DNA of 59,732 nt from Alphaproteobacteria bacterium (GTDB taxonomy: Bacteria > Pseudomonadota > Alphaproteobacteria > UBA828): positions 1 through 59,732 of the forward strand of contig SHWC01000009.1 in NCBI GenBank assembly GCA_009691045.1, read 5' to 3'. The notes beneath the pieces were generated by a model. The model had not been told where the DNA came from and made no database searches. It worked only from the letters and a program-made list of their open reading frames with translations. This document shows, piece after piece, positions 7,701 through 15,987 of the stretch. The first letter of the stretch is position 1; every line of letters begins with the position of its first letter. Position numbers and translations under genes: made by a program.

Positions 7701-9263
7701 CACGGCAAGCGCCGTGTCATCGCCCATCGAGCCGATCGCCTCCTTGGCATCCTCGACCATGGGATGCAAGATCAACTCAAGCTCTTCCATCGTGTAGCCG
7801 ACCAGGCGCTGACGAAGCTTCAGCTCATCGCGCGCAAACACAACCGGTTCGCTGTCGGAGTCGATCAGACTATCAAGCTCGACCGCGTTCTTCGCCCACT
7901 CGATATAAGGCTTGCGTGCCGCGAGCTGATCCTTCAACTCGCCATCGTGATAGAGCCGCCCCTCCTGCAGATCGACCGCGATCATTTGGCCGGGGCCGAG
8001 CCGCCCCTTCTCGATGATATTGGCTTCAGGGATCGTCACCATGCCCGTTTCCGAGCCGGCGAACAGCAGGCCGTCGACCGTGATGGTGTAACGCAGCGGG
8101 CGGAGTCCGTTGCGGTCCATGCCGGCGAGCACCCACCGCCCGTCGGTCGCCGCGATCGCGGCCGGGCCGTCCCACGGCTCGACCACGCAATTGCAGTAGG
8201 AGTAGAACGCGCGCAGCTTCTCCGGCATGTCGGGCCGATGCGACCATGCTTCCGGGATCAACATGCACTTGACCACCGGGGCGGCGCGGCCGGCGCGAAT
8301 GATCGCCTCCATCACCGCATCGAGCGCCATCGAATCCGAAGCGCTTTCCGGTACCAGCGGAAATAGATCGGCATTGTGCGGGCCGAAGACATCGGAGACC
8401 GCGCGGGTCTCATGGCTCTTCATCCAATTGACATTGCCCTTCAGCGTATTGATCTCGCCATTGTGGGCGAGCACGCGGAACGGTTGGGCCAGGCGCCAAG
8501 TTGGGAATGTGTTGGTTGAATAGCGTTGATGAAAAATCGCGAAGCTTGAGACGAAGCGATCGTCCATCAGATCGGGATAGAACTCGGACAGCTGCTCGGC
8601 CAGGAACATGCCCTTGTAGATGATCGAGCGCGACGAGAGCGAGCAGATATAAAAATCGCTGATGTGGCTATCGAGCACTTTGCGCTCGATGCGCCGGCGC
8701 ATGATGTAAAGATCGAGCTCGAACTGCTCATCGGTCACGCCGCGATCGTTCGAGATCATGATTTGCTCGATCTCGGGGCGTGTCGCATTCGCCTTCTCGC
8801 CGATCACCGCCGAATTGATCGGCACCTGGCGCCAACCATAAATGCCATGGCCGAAGCGCAAGATTTCCGACTCCACGATCGAGCGGCAAACATCCTGCGC
8901 GCCGAGATCGGTCTTGGGCAAAAACACCTGTCCGACCGCGAGCCGGCCGGCCTTCGGCTTGTGCCCGGTATTCCCGATGTGCTCCTTGAAAAAATCCTGC
9001 GGGATCTCGACGTGAAGGCCCGCGCCATCGCCGGTCTTGCCATCGGCATCAACCGCGCCGCGATGCCACACCGCCTTCAGCGCATTCACACCGGCTTCAA
9101 CCACCGCGCGCCGTGGCTTGCCGTCAATCGCCGCCACAAAGCCAACGCCACAGGCATCGTGCTCCGTTGCGGGATCATAAAGACCATCACGCGACAGGCG
9201 AGCGGTTTCCCTCTGCCAAGTGGCAACATATTGCGCGGCGTCAAAGATCGGCGTGTTGGTCAT
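4722..9263 (-). CDS. gltB: Glutamate synthase (NADPH) large subunit
   Basis: A 1513-residue GOGAT alpha subunit that makes glutamate from glutamine and 2-oxoglutarate. Domains in order: class II glutaminase with nucleophile Cys38 (HDACGVGF, normally exposed by propeptide removal), central domain, FMN-binding TIM barrel (GHDGGTGASP, VRTDGGIKTGRDV), the 3Fe-4S Cys cluster (CHSNTCPVGVC), and the C-terminal beta-helix GXGXG domain (GDANDYVGKGLSGG, GNTVLYGA, NSGARAVVEGCG). Length is normal. It is encoded 11 nt downstream of gltD on the minus strand, in one operon, supplying electrons from NADPH through the small subunit. Confidence 0.97.
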   Translation of the reverse strand: MTNTPIFDAAQYVATWQRETARLSRDGLYDPATEHDACGVGFVAAIDGKPRRAVVEAGVNALKAVWHRGAVDADGKTGDGAGLHVEIPQDFFKEHIGNTGHKPKAGRLAVGQVFLPKTDLGAQDVCRSIVESEILRFGHGIYGWRQVPINSAVIGEKANATRPEIEQIMISNDRGVTDEQFELDLYIMRRRIERKVLDSHISDFYICSLSSRSIIYKGMFLAEQLSEFYPDLMDDRFVSSFAIFHQRYSTNTFPTWRLAQPFRVLAHNGEINTLKGNVNWMKSHETRAVSDVFGPHNADLFPLVPESASDSMALDAVMEAIIRAGRAAPVVKCMLIPEAWSHRPDMPEKLRAFYSYCNCVVEPWDGPAAIAATDGRWVLAGMDRNGLRPLRYTITVDGLLFAGSETGMVTIPEANIIEKGRLGPGQMIAVDLQEGRLYHDGELKDQLAARKPYIEWAKNAVELDSLIDSDSEPVVFARDELKLRQRLVGYTMEELELILHPMVEDAKEAIGSMGDDTALAVLSNQYRGLHHYFRQNFSQVTNPPIDSLREYRVMSLKTRLGNLGNMFDERPEQMRLLQLNSPVLTNAEFAAMRRYMGAKAAVIDCSFEADSGAGALTAAMARIRAEAEDAVRGGAVHLILSDENVGPERAPIPMILAAGGVHSHLVHQKLRTFTSLNVRSAECLDVHYFAVLIGVGATTVNAYLAQESIADRHARGLFGKRSLKECVERYKNAVDQGLLKVISKMGISVISSYRGGYNFEAVGLSRTLVADFFPGMTSRISGIGLSGIKRRVMELHRKAHQELPVVLPVGGLYKYRQSGERHAFEGQLIHMLQDALANESYGKYRKYAEAVYQQPRIHIRDLLDFKRERPPVPLEEVESITEIRKRFMSGSMSHGALSREAHETLAIAMNRIGAFSCSGEGGEDASRYNPRSNGDNANSAVKQIASGRFGVTAEYLNRCREIEIKIAQGAKPGEGGQLPGFKVTDEIAKLRYATPGVTLISPPPHHDIYSIEDLAQLIYDLKQINPQARVSVKLVAESGIGTIAAGVAKAKADVVLISGHDGGTGASPQSSLKYAGVPWELGLAEVNQVLTLNRLRHTTTVRTDGGIKTGRDVVVAAMLGAEEYGIGTAALVAMGCILVRQCHSNTCPVGVCTQDPKLREKFTGSPEKVVNLFTFIAEEVREILASVGVRTLNEIIGRTDMLKQISRGATDLDDLDLNPLLVQPDPAGFPRFSPRKGRNEVQETLDEQMIRDVADALEKPEKMQLAYTVRNTMRTIGAKLSSKITRRYGMTGLPPDYITVRLRGTAGQSLGAFAVQGLRLELLGDANDYVGKGLSGGTIVVRPLVSSPLKSNANTIIGNTVLYGAISGRLYAAGQAGERFCVRNSGARAVVEGCGSNGCEYMTGGVSVILGPVGDNFGAGMTGGMAFVYDTDDAFERRVNADTVIYQRIASRYWEGVARELVAEHFQGTQSVYAERLLADWELELGRFWQICPKEMLNRLAHPLSDEAVKARA

Positions 9264-9274
9264 GGCAGGCAGCC

Positions 9275-10723
9275 CTATTCTGCCGCGGCGGAGACGCTGG
9301 CGCGCACCGCACGGGCATGGATGTAGCGATCAATGGCCTCGGCGGCGTCGCGTCCATCGCGAATGGCCCACACCACGAGTGAAGCGCCGCGCACGATATC
9401 GCCGGCGGCAAACACGCCGTCCATCGAGGTCATCATTGATTTCCAATCGAGCTTCAGCGTGCCCCAACGGGTCACTGCGAGATCGGGGGCCGCGAAATTC
9501 GTCGGCAAATCCTCAGGGTCGAACCCGAGCGCCTTGATCACGAGATTGGCGGGCAGGTTGTGACTAGATCCTGGAATCGGTTGCGGCGCCTGCCGCCCGC
9601 TGGCGTCCGCCACGCCCAAATGAATCCGCACCGCGCGCACCGCCTCGACCGCGCGGTCACCCAAAAACGCCTCGGGCGCCGACAGCCAAACGAAGTCGAC
9701 GCCTTCTTCCTCGGCGTGTTTCACCTCGCGCATCGAGCCCGGCATGTTGGCGCGATCGCGCCGATAGAGGCATTTGACCGAGCGCGCGCCCTGACGCACC
9801 GCGGTTCGCACGCAATCCATCGCTGTGTCGCCACCACCGAGCACGATGACGTCCTTGTCGCGCGCATTCAGCGTGCCGTCTTCAAAAAGCGGCACCACAT
9901 CGCCCAAATCTTTCCGGTTGCTCGCGGTCAAATAGGTCATGGCCTGAAAAATATTGTCGAGCCCGGCGCCCGGGATTTGCAGCTCGCGTTCTTTGTAGGC
10001 GCCAGTGGCGATCAGCACCGCAGTGTGACGCACGCGTAAATCGGCCAGCGAAACATCGCGACCGATTTCGGTGTTGAGGTGGAACATGATGCCGGTTTCG
10101 CGCAGCAGACTTGCGCGGCGCTCGACGATGCTTTTTTCGAGTTTGAAATTTGGAATGCCGTAAACCAGCAAGCCGCCGACCCGGTCATAGCGGTCATAGA
10201 TATGAACTTGATAACCCTTCTTGCGAAGCTGCTCGCCGGCGGCAAGGCCCGCTGGGCCCGCGCCCACAATGCCAATTGATTCGCGCCGTTCGCGCAGCGG
10301 TTTGACCGGTTTGACCCAACCGCGTTCGAACGCCGTTTCGGTGATGTAGCGCTCAACCGCGCCGATCGTGACGGATTGAAAGCCTTTCTCGATGACACAA
10401 TTGCCTTCGCACAGACGGTCCTGCGGACAAATGCGCCCGCAAATCTCCGGTAAATTGTTGGTGGCGCTCGACGCTTCATAGGCTTCTTCGAGCCGGCCTT
10501 CGGCGGTCAGCATCAACCAATCGGGAATGTTGTTGGCGACCGGACAATGGATTTGGCAAAACGGCACGCCGCATTGTGAGCAGCGCCCAGCCTGCTCGGC
10601 CGCGCGCTCTTTCGAGAACTCGGCGTATATTTCCTGCCAATCCTGACGGCGCGACTCGGCGGCGCGCTTATCCGGATTCGCTTGCGGCAACGCGACAAAG
10701 CGAAGCATCCGCGATTCAGCCAA
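9275..10723 (-). CDS. gltD: Glutamate synthase (NADPH) small subunit
   Basis: A 482-residue beta subunit that passes electrons from NADPH through FAD and 4Fe-4S clusters to GltB. N-terminal cluster motifs CSQCGVPFCQIHCPVANN and CGRICPQDRLCEGNC are complete; GIVGAGPAGLAAGEQLRKKG binds FAD and VLGGGDTAMDCVRTA binds NADPH; the C-terminal GVFAAGDIVRGASLVVWAI closes the FAD site. The chosen start is TTG at 10723, eight bases after AGAGGAG; an in-frame ATG at 10708 is the alternative. First gene of the gltD-gltB operon. Confidence 0.96.
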   Translation of the reverse strand: MAESRMLRFVALPQANPDKRAAESRRQDWQEIYAEFSKERAAEQAGRCSQCGVPFCQIHCPVANNIPDWLMLTAEGRLEEAYEASSATNNLPEICGRICPQDRLCEGNCVIEKGFQSVTIGAVERYITETAFERGWVKPVKPLRERRESIGIVGAGPAGLAAGEQLRKKGYQVHIYDRYDRVGGLLVYGIPNFKLEKSIVERRASLLRETGIMFHLNTEIGRDVSLADLRVRHTAVLIATGAYKERELQIPGAGLDNIFQAMTYLTASNRKDLGDVVPLFEDGTLNARDKDVIVLGGGDTAMDCVRTAVRQGARSVKCLYRRDRANMPGSMREVKHAEEEGVDFVWLSAPEAFLGDRAVEAVRAVRIHLGVADASGRQAPQPIPGSSHNLPANLVIKALGFDPEDLPTNFAAPDLAVTRWGTLKLDWKSMMTSMDGVFAAGDIVRGASLVVWAIRDGRDAAEAIDRYIHARAVRASVSAAAE

Positions 10724-11030
10724 AACACGATCTCCTCTGCCCTTACCGCGCCGACCTCTGTGCGATCAGCTGCGTGGGCGTCTTATTCCACCGAACCTAG
10801 CGGCCATTTCGCCCCAGTGCGAGCCAAAAATCAATGACTGGTCAGTATTACTGTCTATTTTATGCGGCTCGCCTGCCTAATCACAAGTTAACGCCATTGC
10901 CTCTGAGTAAAATACTTCGTAGATAGTCCTATTATGAGACTACATGCGGGATTCCTTTCCTTAAGGACCGGGTGCTATAAGGCGCGCGGCCGGCGCCGGG
11001 GCGCCGCGTCGCCCGGACCCGGGGGCCCAT
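10724..11030. promoter_or_regulatory. Divergent promoter region between gltD and uppP
   Basis: A 307-base gap without a credible gene. The centre (about 10830-10950) is clearly more AT-rich than its surroundings (tattactgtctattttat, gagtaaaatacttcg, cctattatgag), as expected for two outward promoters. It contains TGAC-N2-GTCA at 10835-10844. The last 50 bases before uppP are extremely GC-rich and self-complementary (CGGCGCC-GG-GGCGCCG). I cannot assign exact -10/-35 boxes. Confidence 0.45.
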
Positions 11031-11843
11031 TTGTCACTACTCCAAATCGTCGTGCTGACCATCGTGCAGGGGATCACCGAATTCCTGCCAATCAGTTCGT
11101 CAGGCCATTTGCTTCTCGTTCCGGTGGTAACCGGCTGGCCCGATCAAGGGCTGGACCTCGACGCGGCGATCCATATGGGCACCCTAGCCGCCGTATTGGT
11201 CTATTTTTGGCGCGATGTGCTGGCCATGGTGACCAGCCCCTTCACGAAAAAGGGCGCTGAGCGCAACTTTGCCCGACGCCTGTTTTGGTTCCTCATGATC
11301 GCGACGATCCCGGCCCTGATCGCCGGCGGCCTGATCCACACCTTCGCCCCCGATTTTTTCCGCTCGGCCAAGGTGGTCGCCTGGACCACGCTCGGCTATG
11401 CCGCGCTACTCTTCGTGGCTGATCGCTTCAGCCCGACCCTGCGGCGCATTGAGCACCTCAAACTGTCGGGCGCGATCTTCATCGGTTTGGCGCAAACGTT
11501 GGCTTTGGTGCCGGGCACCAGCCGCGCGGGCATCACCATGACCGCGGGGCGATTCCTTGGGCTCGAGCGCACCGAGGCCGCCCGCTTTGCCATGCTACTC
11601 TCGATCCCGGCGACGGCCGCCGCCGGCGCTCTGGCGCTCAAAGATGTGGTGACCGCGGAAGGCCCGGAAGGCGCCGCGCGCTTGGCCGATACTGGCATTG
11701 CGATCGGCCTGACCTTCGTGGTCGCTCTATTCGCGGTCTGGTTTTTGATGAACCTGTTGCGCCGGTTCACCTTCACACCCTTTGTGATCTACCGGGTGTT
11801 GCTCGGCCTGGCCTTGGTGGTCTGGCTCTACGGCTTTAGCTGA
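11031..11843 (+). CDS. uppP: Undecaprenyl-diphosphatase (bacitracin resistance)
   Basis: A 270-residue polytopic inner-membrane enzyme that dephosphorylates undecaprenyl diphosphate to recycle the lipid carrier for peptidoglycan and LPS. Both family signatures are present: GITEFLPISSSGHL near the N-terminus and PGTSRAGITMTAGRFLGLER in the middle, with about eight hydrophobic segments. The start is taken as TTG 11031 because the protein then begins MSLLQIVVLTIVQGITEF as in homologues; the leader before it is a GC-rich hairpin. It ends 8 nt from the convergent NDUFA9-like gene. Confidence 0.95.
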   Translation: MSLLQIVVLTIVQGITEFLPISSSGHLLLVPVVTGWPDQGLDLDAAIHMGTLAAVLVYFWRDVLAMVTSPFTKKGAERNFARRLFWFLMIATIPALIAGGLIHTFAPDFFRSAKVVAWTTLGYAALLFVADRFSPTLRRIEHLKLSGAIFIGLAQTLALVPGTSRAGITMTAGRFLGLERTEAARFAMLLSIPATAAAGALALKDVVTAEGPEGAARLADTGIAIGLTFVVALFAVWFLMNLLRRFTFTPFVIYRVLLGLALVVWLYGFS

Positions 11844-11851
11844 GAGACAAC

Positions 11852-12844
11852 TCAGTCCTCGGCCCGGCCGGCCCGATAGGTATGCAAATAGGTCGGCAGG
11901 ATCACCTCGGCCCCGGTTGGCGTGATCCCGAGCTCCGCCAAGCCCGCCGCGCCGCGCGACACCACATTGTCGAGCTTCATCAAGCGCACCAGATCGGGCT
12001 TGAGCGGCGAGAACGGGATCGCTTGCGCAAAAAAAGCAGTCGCCTCGAGCGCAAAAAATGGCACCGGCACCAGGCAACGTTTGCGCCGGATGATCCCAAG
12101 CGCGAGCTCGACCACCTCGCGGAAGCGATAAACCGTGGGGCCGCCCAATTCATAGACACGCCCCGCGCTTTTGGGCTCCTTCAGGGCCGCGATCACCGCA
12201 TCGGCCACATCGCCCACATAAACCGGCTGCATGAGGCTGGCGCCCGCATTGGGAAAACGCGGCACTAAGAATATGCCGTCGAGCGCCATCTTGGGCAGGC
12301 CGCTGAAAAAGATCGGAATGACCGGCGCGAGGCGGCTCAGCGCCCCGAGCGCGTTGAAAAAGCCATCCTCGGGGCCAAACACGACGCTCGGCCGCATGAT
12401 GGTGACGCCGGGAAAAGCCACCCGCGCCGCCGCCTCGCCCGCCGCCTTGCTCCGCCCATAGGCCGAAACCGACTCAAGTGCCGCGCCGATCGCCGAGATC
12501 TGAATAAAGCGACCAACCTCGGCCGCCGTCGCCGCTCGCCCGATACGGCCGGGCAATTCGCCATGGATCGCGGCGAATTTGCGCCCCGGCTGTTCGTTCA
12601 AGATGCCGACAAGATTGATCACCCAATCCGCGCCTTGCAGCGCGCGCGCGATCGACTCGTCTTTGCCGTAATGCACTGGAATCGGGACGATCTGTCCAAC
12701 ACCGCCGAGCGGCTTGAGAAACAGCGCACGATCCGGCCGTCGGGTTGCTACCCTGATGGTCGCGCCGAGGCGCGCAAGACGTTGAACAACATGGCGGCCA
12801 ACAAAGCCCGTGCCGCCAAACACGGTAACGACCGGATCGGACAT
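11852..12844 (-). CDS. Complex I NDUFA9-like NAD(P)-binding protein (atypical SDR)
   Basis: A 330-residue extended SDR-type protein. The N-terminal VTVFGGTGFVGRHVVQRLA is the dinucleotide-binding glycine motif; further on are DWVINLVGI, FIQISAIGA, YGRSKAAGEAA and a MRPSVVFGPEDGFFN segment, all typical of the alphaproteobacterial NDUFA9 subfamily related to the complex I accessory subunit. I use ATG 12844, where the Rossmann motif falls at the expected distance; the open frame extends to 12973 and an in-frame ATG lies 12 codons upstream. Likely a quinone biosynthesis or complex I assembly factor; the exact reaction is unknown. Confidence 0.85.
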   Translation of the reverse strand: MSDPVVTVFGGTGFVGRHVVQRLARLGATIRVATRRPDRALFLKPLGGVGQIVPIPVHYGKDESIARALQGADWVINLVGILNEQPGRKFAAIHGELPGRIGRAATAAEVGRFIQISAIGAALESVSAYGRSKAAGEAAARVAFPGVTIMRPSVVFGPEDGFFNALGALSRLAPVIPIFFSGLPKMALDGIFLVPRFPNAGASLMQPVYVGDVADAVIAALKEPKSAGRVYELGGPTVYRFREVVELALGIIRRKRCLVPVPFFALEATAFFAQAIPFSPLKPDLVRLMKLDNVVSRGAAGLAELGITPTGAEVILPTYLHTYRAGRAED

Positions 12845-13011
12845 TCCTCGCCCCGCCTTTGGGTGCGCGCCATGTAACATGATCATTGCCAGGTAGCCAG
12901 CGCATTGCCGCCCCGCTTGAAAAGGCGGCTCGGATTGACAGGAATCGTGCCACTGTCTAGCTAGAGACCTCAACGAATCGCGCCGCGAGCGCGCCCTATG
13001 GCGAGAGGGCC

Positions 13012-13626
13012 ATGAGCCTCCACCTTCATAAAGGCGACCTTCCAGCAGGTTTAAGCTTCGGCAAGTCGATTGCGATCGATACCGAAACGATGGGCCTCAG
13101 CCACGCGCGAGACCGGCTTTGCCTGGTGCAAATCTCGAGCGGCGACGGCGATTGCCATTTGGTGCAATTCTCGCCCCCCGGCCGCATCAATGCGCCCAAT
13201 TTGGCCAAGCTGTTGAGTGACCGTGCGGTGCTCAAGATCTTCCATTTCGCGCGTTTCGATGTGGCCGTCATCGCGCACTATTTGGGCGTCATGTGCGCGC
13301 CGATCTATTGCACCAAGATCGCCTCGAAGCTGACCCGCACCTTCACCGACCGGCACGGCCTGAAAGACCTGTGCAAGGATCTCGTCAATGTCGAGATTTC
13401 GAAACAGCAACAAACCTCGGATTGGGGTGCGGCCGAGCTTAGCGAGGAGCAACTCAGCTATGCCGCGTCGGATGTGCTCCACTTGCATGCGATCAAGGAA
13501 AAACTAGATCAAATGCTGAAACGCGAGGGCCGCATGGGGGTCGCGGAGGCTTGCTTCGCTTTCTTGCCGACCCGCGCAGCGCTTGATCGGCTTGGATTCG
13601 TCGATCCCGATATTTTTGATCATTAG
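13012..13626 (+). CDS. rnd: Ribonuclease D, short catalytic-domain form
   Basis: A 204-residue DEDDy 3'-5' exoribonuclease. Exo I (AIDTETMGL), Exo II (LKIFHFARFDVAVI) and Exo III (LSYAASDVLHLHAI) are all present, supplying the metal-binding D, E, D, D and the Tyr. HRDC domains found in E. coli RNase D are missing, as in the common short alphaproteobacterial form. A GAGAGG ribosome site precedes ATG 13012. The kdsD gene follows after 6 nt, so it probably leads that operon. Expected role: trimming of tRNA or other structured RNA 3' ends. Confidence 0.9.
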   Translation: MSLHLHKGDLPAGLSFGKSIAIDTETMGLSHARDRLCLVQISSGDGDCHLVQFSPPGRINAPNLAKLLSDRAVLKIFHFARFDVAVIAHYLGVMCAPIYCTKIASKLTRTFTDRHGLKDLCKDLVNVEISKQQQTSDWGAAELSEEQLSYAASDVLHLHAIKEKLDQMLKREGRMGVAEACFAFLPTRAALDRLGFVDPDIFDH

Positions 13627-13632
13627 GACCTG

Positions 13633-14631
13633 ATGCCGAGCGAGACATCGAGTGTGGCTCTCACCCGCGACACCGTCGGGAGCAAGGACCTGGCGCGGGC
13701 GCAGCGCGTGCTCGAAATCGAGGCCGACGCCTTGCAGCGGCTTGGGCGCTCGGTCGACCAACGTTTTGTCGAAGCGATCACGCTCTTGGCCGCGGTCGAA
13801 GGACGCATCGTGGTCTCCGGCATGGGCAAAAGCGGCCATATCGCGACCAAGATCGCGGCCACTTTGGCGTCGACCGGCGCGCCGGCGATTTTCGTCCACC
13901 CCGCCGAAGCGAGCCATGGCGACCTCGGCATGATCACCCCGCAGGACGCCCTGATCCTGCTCTCGAATTCTGGCGAGACCGCCGAGCTCGCTAATTTGAT
14001 TCAATACGCCAAGCGCCATCGTATCCCGATGGTTGGCATTGTCGGGCGCGCCAAGACGACGTTGGCCGAAGCCGCCGATGTGGCGCTCGTGCTGCCCGAG
14101 GCGCCGGAGGCCTGCCCACTTGGCCTTGCGCCGACCTCATCGACCACCATGATGTTGGCGCTCGGTGATGCACTCGCGGTCGCCCTCCTTGAGCGCAAAG
14201 GTTTCACCGCCGAAGACTTCCAGGCGTTTCATCCGGGCGGGCGGTTGGGCGGACGACTGCTTCGCGTGCGCGACATCATGCACGATGGCGCGGCGCTGCC
14301 CACAATCCCCGCGTCGGCCCGTATGTCCGAAGCGCTGATCACCATGACCGCCAAGGGCTTCGGCTGCATCGGCGCGCTCGATGATGCCGGTCGGCTGATC
14401 GGGGTCGTCACCGATGGCGATTTGCGTCGCCATATGGGGGAAGGCCTCGTGCGCCAGACCGTTGCCGCCGTGATGACCGCCTCACCCCGCTCCATTCGAC
14501 CGGGCGCCTTCGCGGCGGAAGCGCTTAATCTCATGAATGAGCATAAGATCACGAGCCTGTTCGTGATCGAGGACGAACGACCGGTCGGGATCATTCACAT
14601 CCATGATTGCCTGAGGGCGGGCATCGCGTGA
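13633..14631 (+). CDS. kdsD: Arabinose-5-phosphate isomerase, KdsD/KpsF family
   Basis: A 332-residue enzyme that converts ribulose-5-phosphate to arabinose-5-phosphate, the first step to the Kdo sugar of LPS. The N-terminal SIS domain has GRIVVSGMGKSGHIATKIAAT, STGAPAIFVHPAEASHGDLG and LLSNSGETAEL; FHPGGRLGGRL marks its end; two CBS domains follow (about residues 210-332, VTDGDLRRHM, IIHIHDCLRAG). It begins the run kdsD-lptC-lptA-lptB, linking synthesis of LPS core to its export. The last codons overlap the lptC start. Confidence 0.94.
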   Translation: MPSETSSVALTRDTVGSKDLARAQRVLEIEADALQRLGRSVDQRFVEAITLLAAVEGRIVVSGMGKSGHIATKIAATLASTGAPAIFVHPAEASHGDLGMITPQDALILLSNSGETAELANLIQYAKRHRIPMVGIVGRAKTTLAEAADVALVLPEAPEACPLGLAPTSSTTMMLALGDALAVALLERKGFTAEDFQAFHPGGRLGGRLLRVRDIMHDGAALPTIPASARMSEALITMTAKGFGCIGALDDAGRLIGVVTDGDLRRHMGEGLVRQTVAAVMTASPRSIRPGAFAAEALNLMNEHKITSLFVIEDERPVGIIHIHDCLRAGIA

Positions 14632-15347
14632 GCGCCAGCAGCGAAAAATTCGGCGGCGTGCCGGGGCGCACCACCCCCGTGCCGGAACAGCGCTTGACCG
14701 GCCTATTCGCCGGCCATGTTGCGAAATCAGCGGCGGGCGCCGGTCGCTATAGCGCCTTTGTCGGCGTGATGCGCTATGCGCTGCCGCTGAGTGCCGTTCT
14801 TTTGCTCGGACTGATAGTCATATGGCCTTTGGCCTCGGGTCGTGAAGAGGGATTTCGTGTGACCTACAGCGCGACCGAGGGCCAGGACGGCAGCTTGAAA
14901 ATGTTGAATGCGCGCTATGTCGGCACGGAAAGCCAAAGCCAGCCCTTCACCGTCACCGCGGAAGAAGCCATACCGAGCGCGGCGGATGCGATGGTGATCA
15001 CGCTGAAAAACCTGATCGCCGATATGTTTATGGAGGGCGATTCATGGGCTGCGGTCACGGCCCGCGAAGGCCTTTATAATCGCACGCTCGCCACGCTCGA
15101 TCTGGCCGGCGATGTCACCGTCTATTCCGACCAAGGGCACGAACTGCACACCGAAAGCGCGCACCTCAATATCCAGGCTGGCGAAGCGGAAGGTCATGAG
15201 GCCGTGTCGGGCCAAGGCCCGCTCGGTTTGATCAATGGCTCGGCCTTCCGGATCACGGACCGAGGCGCCAATGTCTTTGTGTCCGGTCCGGTGAAGACGA
15301 CGATTTTCCCCAAGCGGCCCGACAACCAACCCGAGGCGCGCCCATGA
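14628..15347 (+). CDS. lptC: LPS export system protein LptC
   Basis: A 239-residue bitopic inner-membrane protein that passes LPS from the LptBFG complex to LptA. One membrane segment (about residues 45-63, ALPLSAVLLLGLIVIWPLA) is followed by a periplasmic beta-jellyroll with FTVTAEEAIP, YNRTLATLDLAGDVTVYSDQG and the conserved HTESAHLNIQAGEAEG. The start is GTG 14628, overlapping the kdsD stop as GTGA; an upstream in-frame TTG at 14607 is less likely. The stop overlaps the lptA start (ATGA at 15344). Confidence 0.9.
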   Translation: MSASSEKFGGVPGRTTPVPEQRLTGLFAGHVAKSAAGAGRYSAFVGVMRYALPLSAVLLLGLIVIWPLASGREEGFRVTYSATEGQDGSLKMLNARYVGTESQSQPFTVTAEEAIPSAADAMVITLKNLIADMFMEGDSWAAVTAREGLYNRTLATLDLAGDVTVYSDQGHELHTESAHLNIQAGEAEGHEAVSGQGPLGLINGSAFRITDRGANVFVSGPVKTTIFPKRPDNQPEARP

Positions 15348-15964
15348 TCTGGCATAGGTCAAAAGGGTATTTGGCGGCCCTGGCACTTGGCTTGGTGGGC
15401 GCCCAAATTATCACGCAATCAACATGGGCGGCCGAAGCTGAGAGCACCGCGCCGCAAACCGAAAATGTCTCGCCAACCCGCCCCACCGGCACACGCACCG
15501 ATACCACGCTCCCGATCGAGATCACCGCCGATACGCTGGAGGTCAAACAAAACCAGCAGCTCGCGGTCTTTCGTGGCAAGGTAGACGCCGTGCAGGGCAC
15601 CATGAGACTGCGCGCCGATCAGTTGACCGTGCACTATCGCAAGAGCAAAGAGAGCCCCGATCAACCGGGCATTTCGAAAATCGAAGCAGAAGGGAACGTC
15701 TTCGTTTCATCGCCCACGGAAACCGGCAAAGGATCCCGCGGCGTTTATGACGTCGATCGCGCGCGGATCTACCTGATGGGCGATGTTGTGCTCACCCAGG
15801 GCAACAATATCGTCAAGGGCGATACGCTCGAGATGAACCTCACGACCGGCGAAAGCAAAGTGGCCAAAGGGGCGGCCCAAGGCGGGCGTGTTAAGGGTCT
15901 CTTCGTGCCTGAAAAGAAGCCTGCCGCCGCGAAAAATGACGCGCCTTCGCAGAAGAAAAATTAA
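15344..15964 (+). CDS. lptA: LPS transport periplasmic protein LptA
   Basis: A 206-residue periplasmic OstA-fold protein that forms the LPS bridge between inner and outer membranes. A signal peptide ends near AWAAEA (about residues 28-32). The OstA core includes LPIEITADTLEVKQNQQLAVF, GKVDAVQGTMRLRADQLTVHY, a EGNVFVSSPTE strand, DVVLTQGNNIVKGDTL and MNLTTGESKV. A lysine-rich tail ends the protein. It overlaps lptC by 4 nt and precedes lptB by 23 nt. Confidence 0.93.
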   Translation: MIWHRSKGYLAALALGLVGAQIITQSTWAAEAESTAPQTENVSPTRPTGTRTDTTLPIEITADTLEVKQNQQLAVFRGKVDAVQGTMRLRADQLTVHYRKSKESPDQPGISKIEAEGNVFVSSPTETGKGSRGVYDVDRARIYLMGDVVLTQGNNIVKGDTLEMNLTTGESKVAKGAAQGGRVKGLFVPEKKPAAAKNDAPSQKKN

Positions 15965-15987
15965 CCGGATCGGGTATATTTCTAACG

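Noticed and set aside
10934-11260. 108-codon open frame before and into uppP
   Set aside because: Overlaps the start of uppP in another frame and reads through the GC-rich leader; uppP itself is certain.
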